Origin: Parabacteroides bouchesdurhonensis
GTDB lineage: Bacteria; Bacteroidota; Bacteroidia; Bacteroidales; Tannerellaceae
Direction of reading: 5' to 3'
Assembly: GCF_900186615.1 (NCBI RefSeq)
Contig: NZ_LT896588.1
Coordinates: forward strand, 25,178 to 89,177
Length of the DNA stretch: 64,000 nt
The position numbers were made by a program, and so were the translations under genes. Numbering within the stretch: position 1 is the first letter of the stretch; every line of letters begins with the position of its first letter. Below the pieces are notes generated by a model. That model had not been told where the DNA came from, did no database searches, and saw only the letters and a program-made list of their open reading frames with translations. Below are positions 63,843-64,000 of this stretch, piece after piece.

Positions 63843-64000
63843 TTCTGATTATTTTCCTTTTCTTCAGGCACTTTATATGTACCCAAATGTATTTTCTCCC
63901 ATTGTAAATGAGATTCATCAAAAGGCTTACGGACCTGATCCTTATAGCCTATACCGATAATAGACAATACTTCCAGTTGATAAGGTATATTCAACACATT
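63839..64000 (-). CDS. Nitroreductase family protein, C-terminal 53 residues only
   Basis: The frame enters from the right edge (NVLNIPYQLEVLSIIGIGYKDQVRKPFDE) and ends at a TGA that overlaps the next ATG by 4 nt. The segment matches the C-terminal part of flavin nitroreductases, ending in a charged tail. Its N-terminus lies outside the window. It opens a coupled minus-strand run with the DUF2520, kdsC-like and maf genes. Confidence 0.7.
   Translation of the reverse strand, partial: NVLNIPYQLEVLSIIGIGYKDQVRKPFDESHLQWEKIHLGTYKVPEEKENNQK

Overview
The window looks like chromosomal DNA of a gut Bacteroidota, order Bacteroidales, most likely Parabacteroides or a close relative (the genus is an inference). 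Support: promoters of the Bacteroides type (-7 element TAnnTTTG, -33 element TTTG/CTTG), fimbrillin-type lipoproteins, many Bacteroidota-specific families (DUF3575, DUF3868, DUF3943, DUF4199, DUF4494, DUF5686), a fused fucokinase/GDP-fucose pyrophosphorylase (Fkp), an Mpi-type serine invertase and a type II-C CRISPR-Cas system with a 1516-residue Cas9.

Left part (1-7719): a minus-strand fimbrial operon (DUF3575 protein, OmpA/DUF3868 protein, FimB/Mfa2-type anchor lipoprotein, large fimbrillin-like lipoprotein running off the window). In front of it lies a ~0.55 kb segment bounded by 27-bp inverted repeats at 6216-6242 and 6757-6783, with a tyrosine recombinase gene starting at the right-hand repeat. 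The only good promoter in the segment points away from the operon, so this copy appears to be in the OFF orientation.

Middle (7.8-46.7 kb): mostly chromosomal housekeeping and envelope genes. They include an ABC-F protein, asparaginase, a C10 protease with a C-terminal sorting-like domain, pyridoxamine kinase, ketopantoate reductase, a class A PBP, a YeiH/LysR pair, a hybrid TPR sensor kinase, AsmA, rmlB/rmlC, DUF5686, fkp, the Mpi-type invertase, ndk, a DUF4494-YggS pair, a DHODH-like protein, and a MarR regulator followed by a four-domain sulfur-transfer flavoprotein. Tandem tRNA-Lys (16.6 kb) and tandem tRNA-Cys (33.7 kb) pairs are present.

CRISPR region (47.0-53.8 kb): a divergent tracrRNA, cas9-cas1-cas2 as one operon, a 36-nt palindromic terminator, and an array of eight identical 47-nt repeats with seven 29-nt spacers, two of them identical. 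The tracrRNA anti-repeat shows that crRNAs are read from the minus strand. In that direction every repeat carries a complete Bacteroidota promoter signature (GTTG, 19 nt, TATCTTTG), so each crRNA may have its own promoter.

Right part (53.8-64 kb): an alpha-1,2-fucosyltransferase, an acetyltransferase remnant, serS, an NlpC/P60 lipoprotein, rplU-rpmA, the SRP RNA, tRNA-Thr, a DUF4199-glycosyltransferase-mntP-apbE-cupin run, and on the minus strand maf, a KdsC-type phosphatase, a DUF2520 protein and the end of a nitroreductase.

The least explained signals are: the promoter inside the CRISPR repeat; a 22-bp tandem palindrome family placed just upstream of two unrelated promoters (41.25 kb and 57.8 kb); two interlocked, mutually exclusive inverted repeats at 46707-46799; and a dispersed dyad element fused into the N-termini of two fimbrial proteins.
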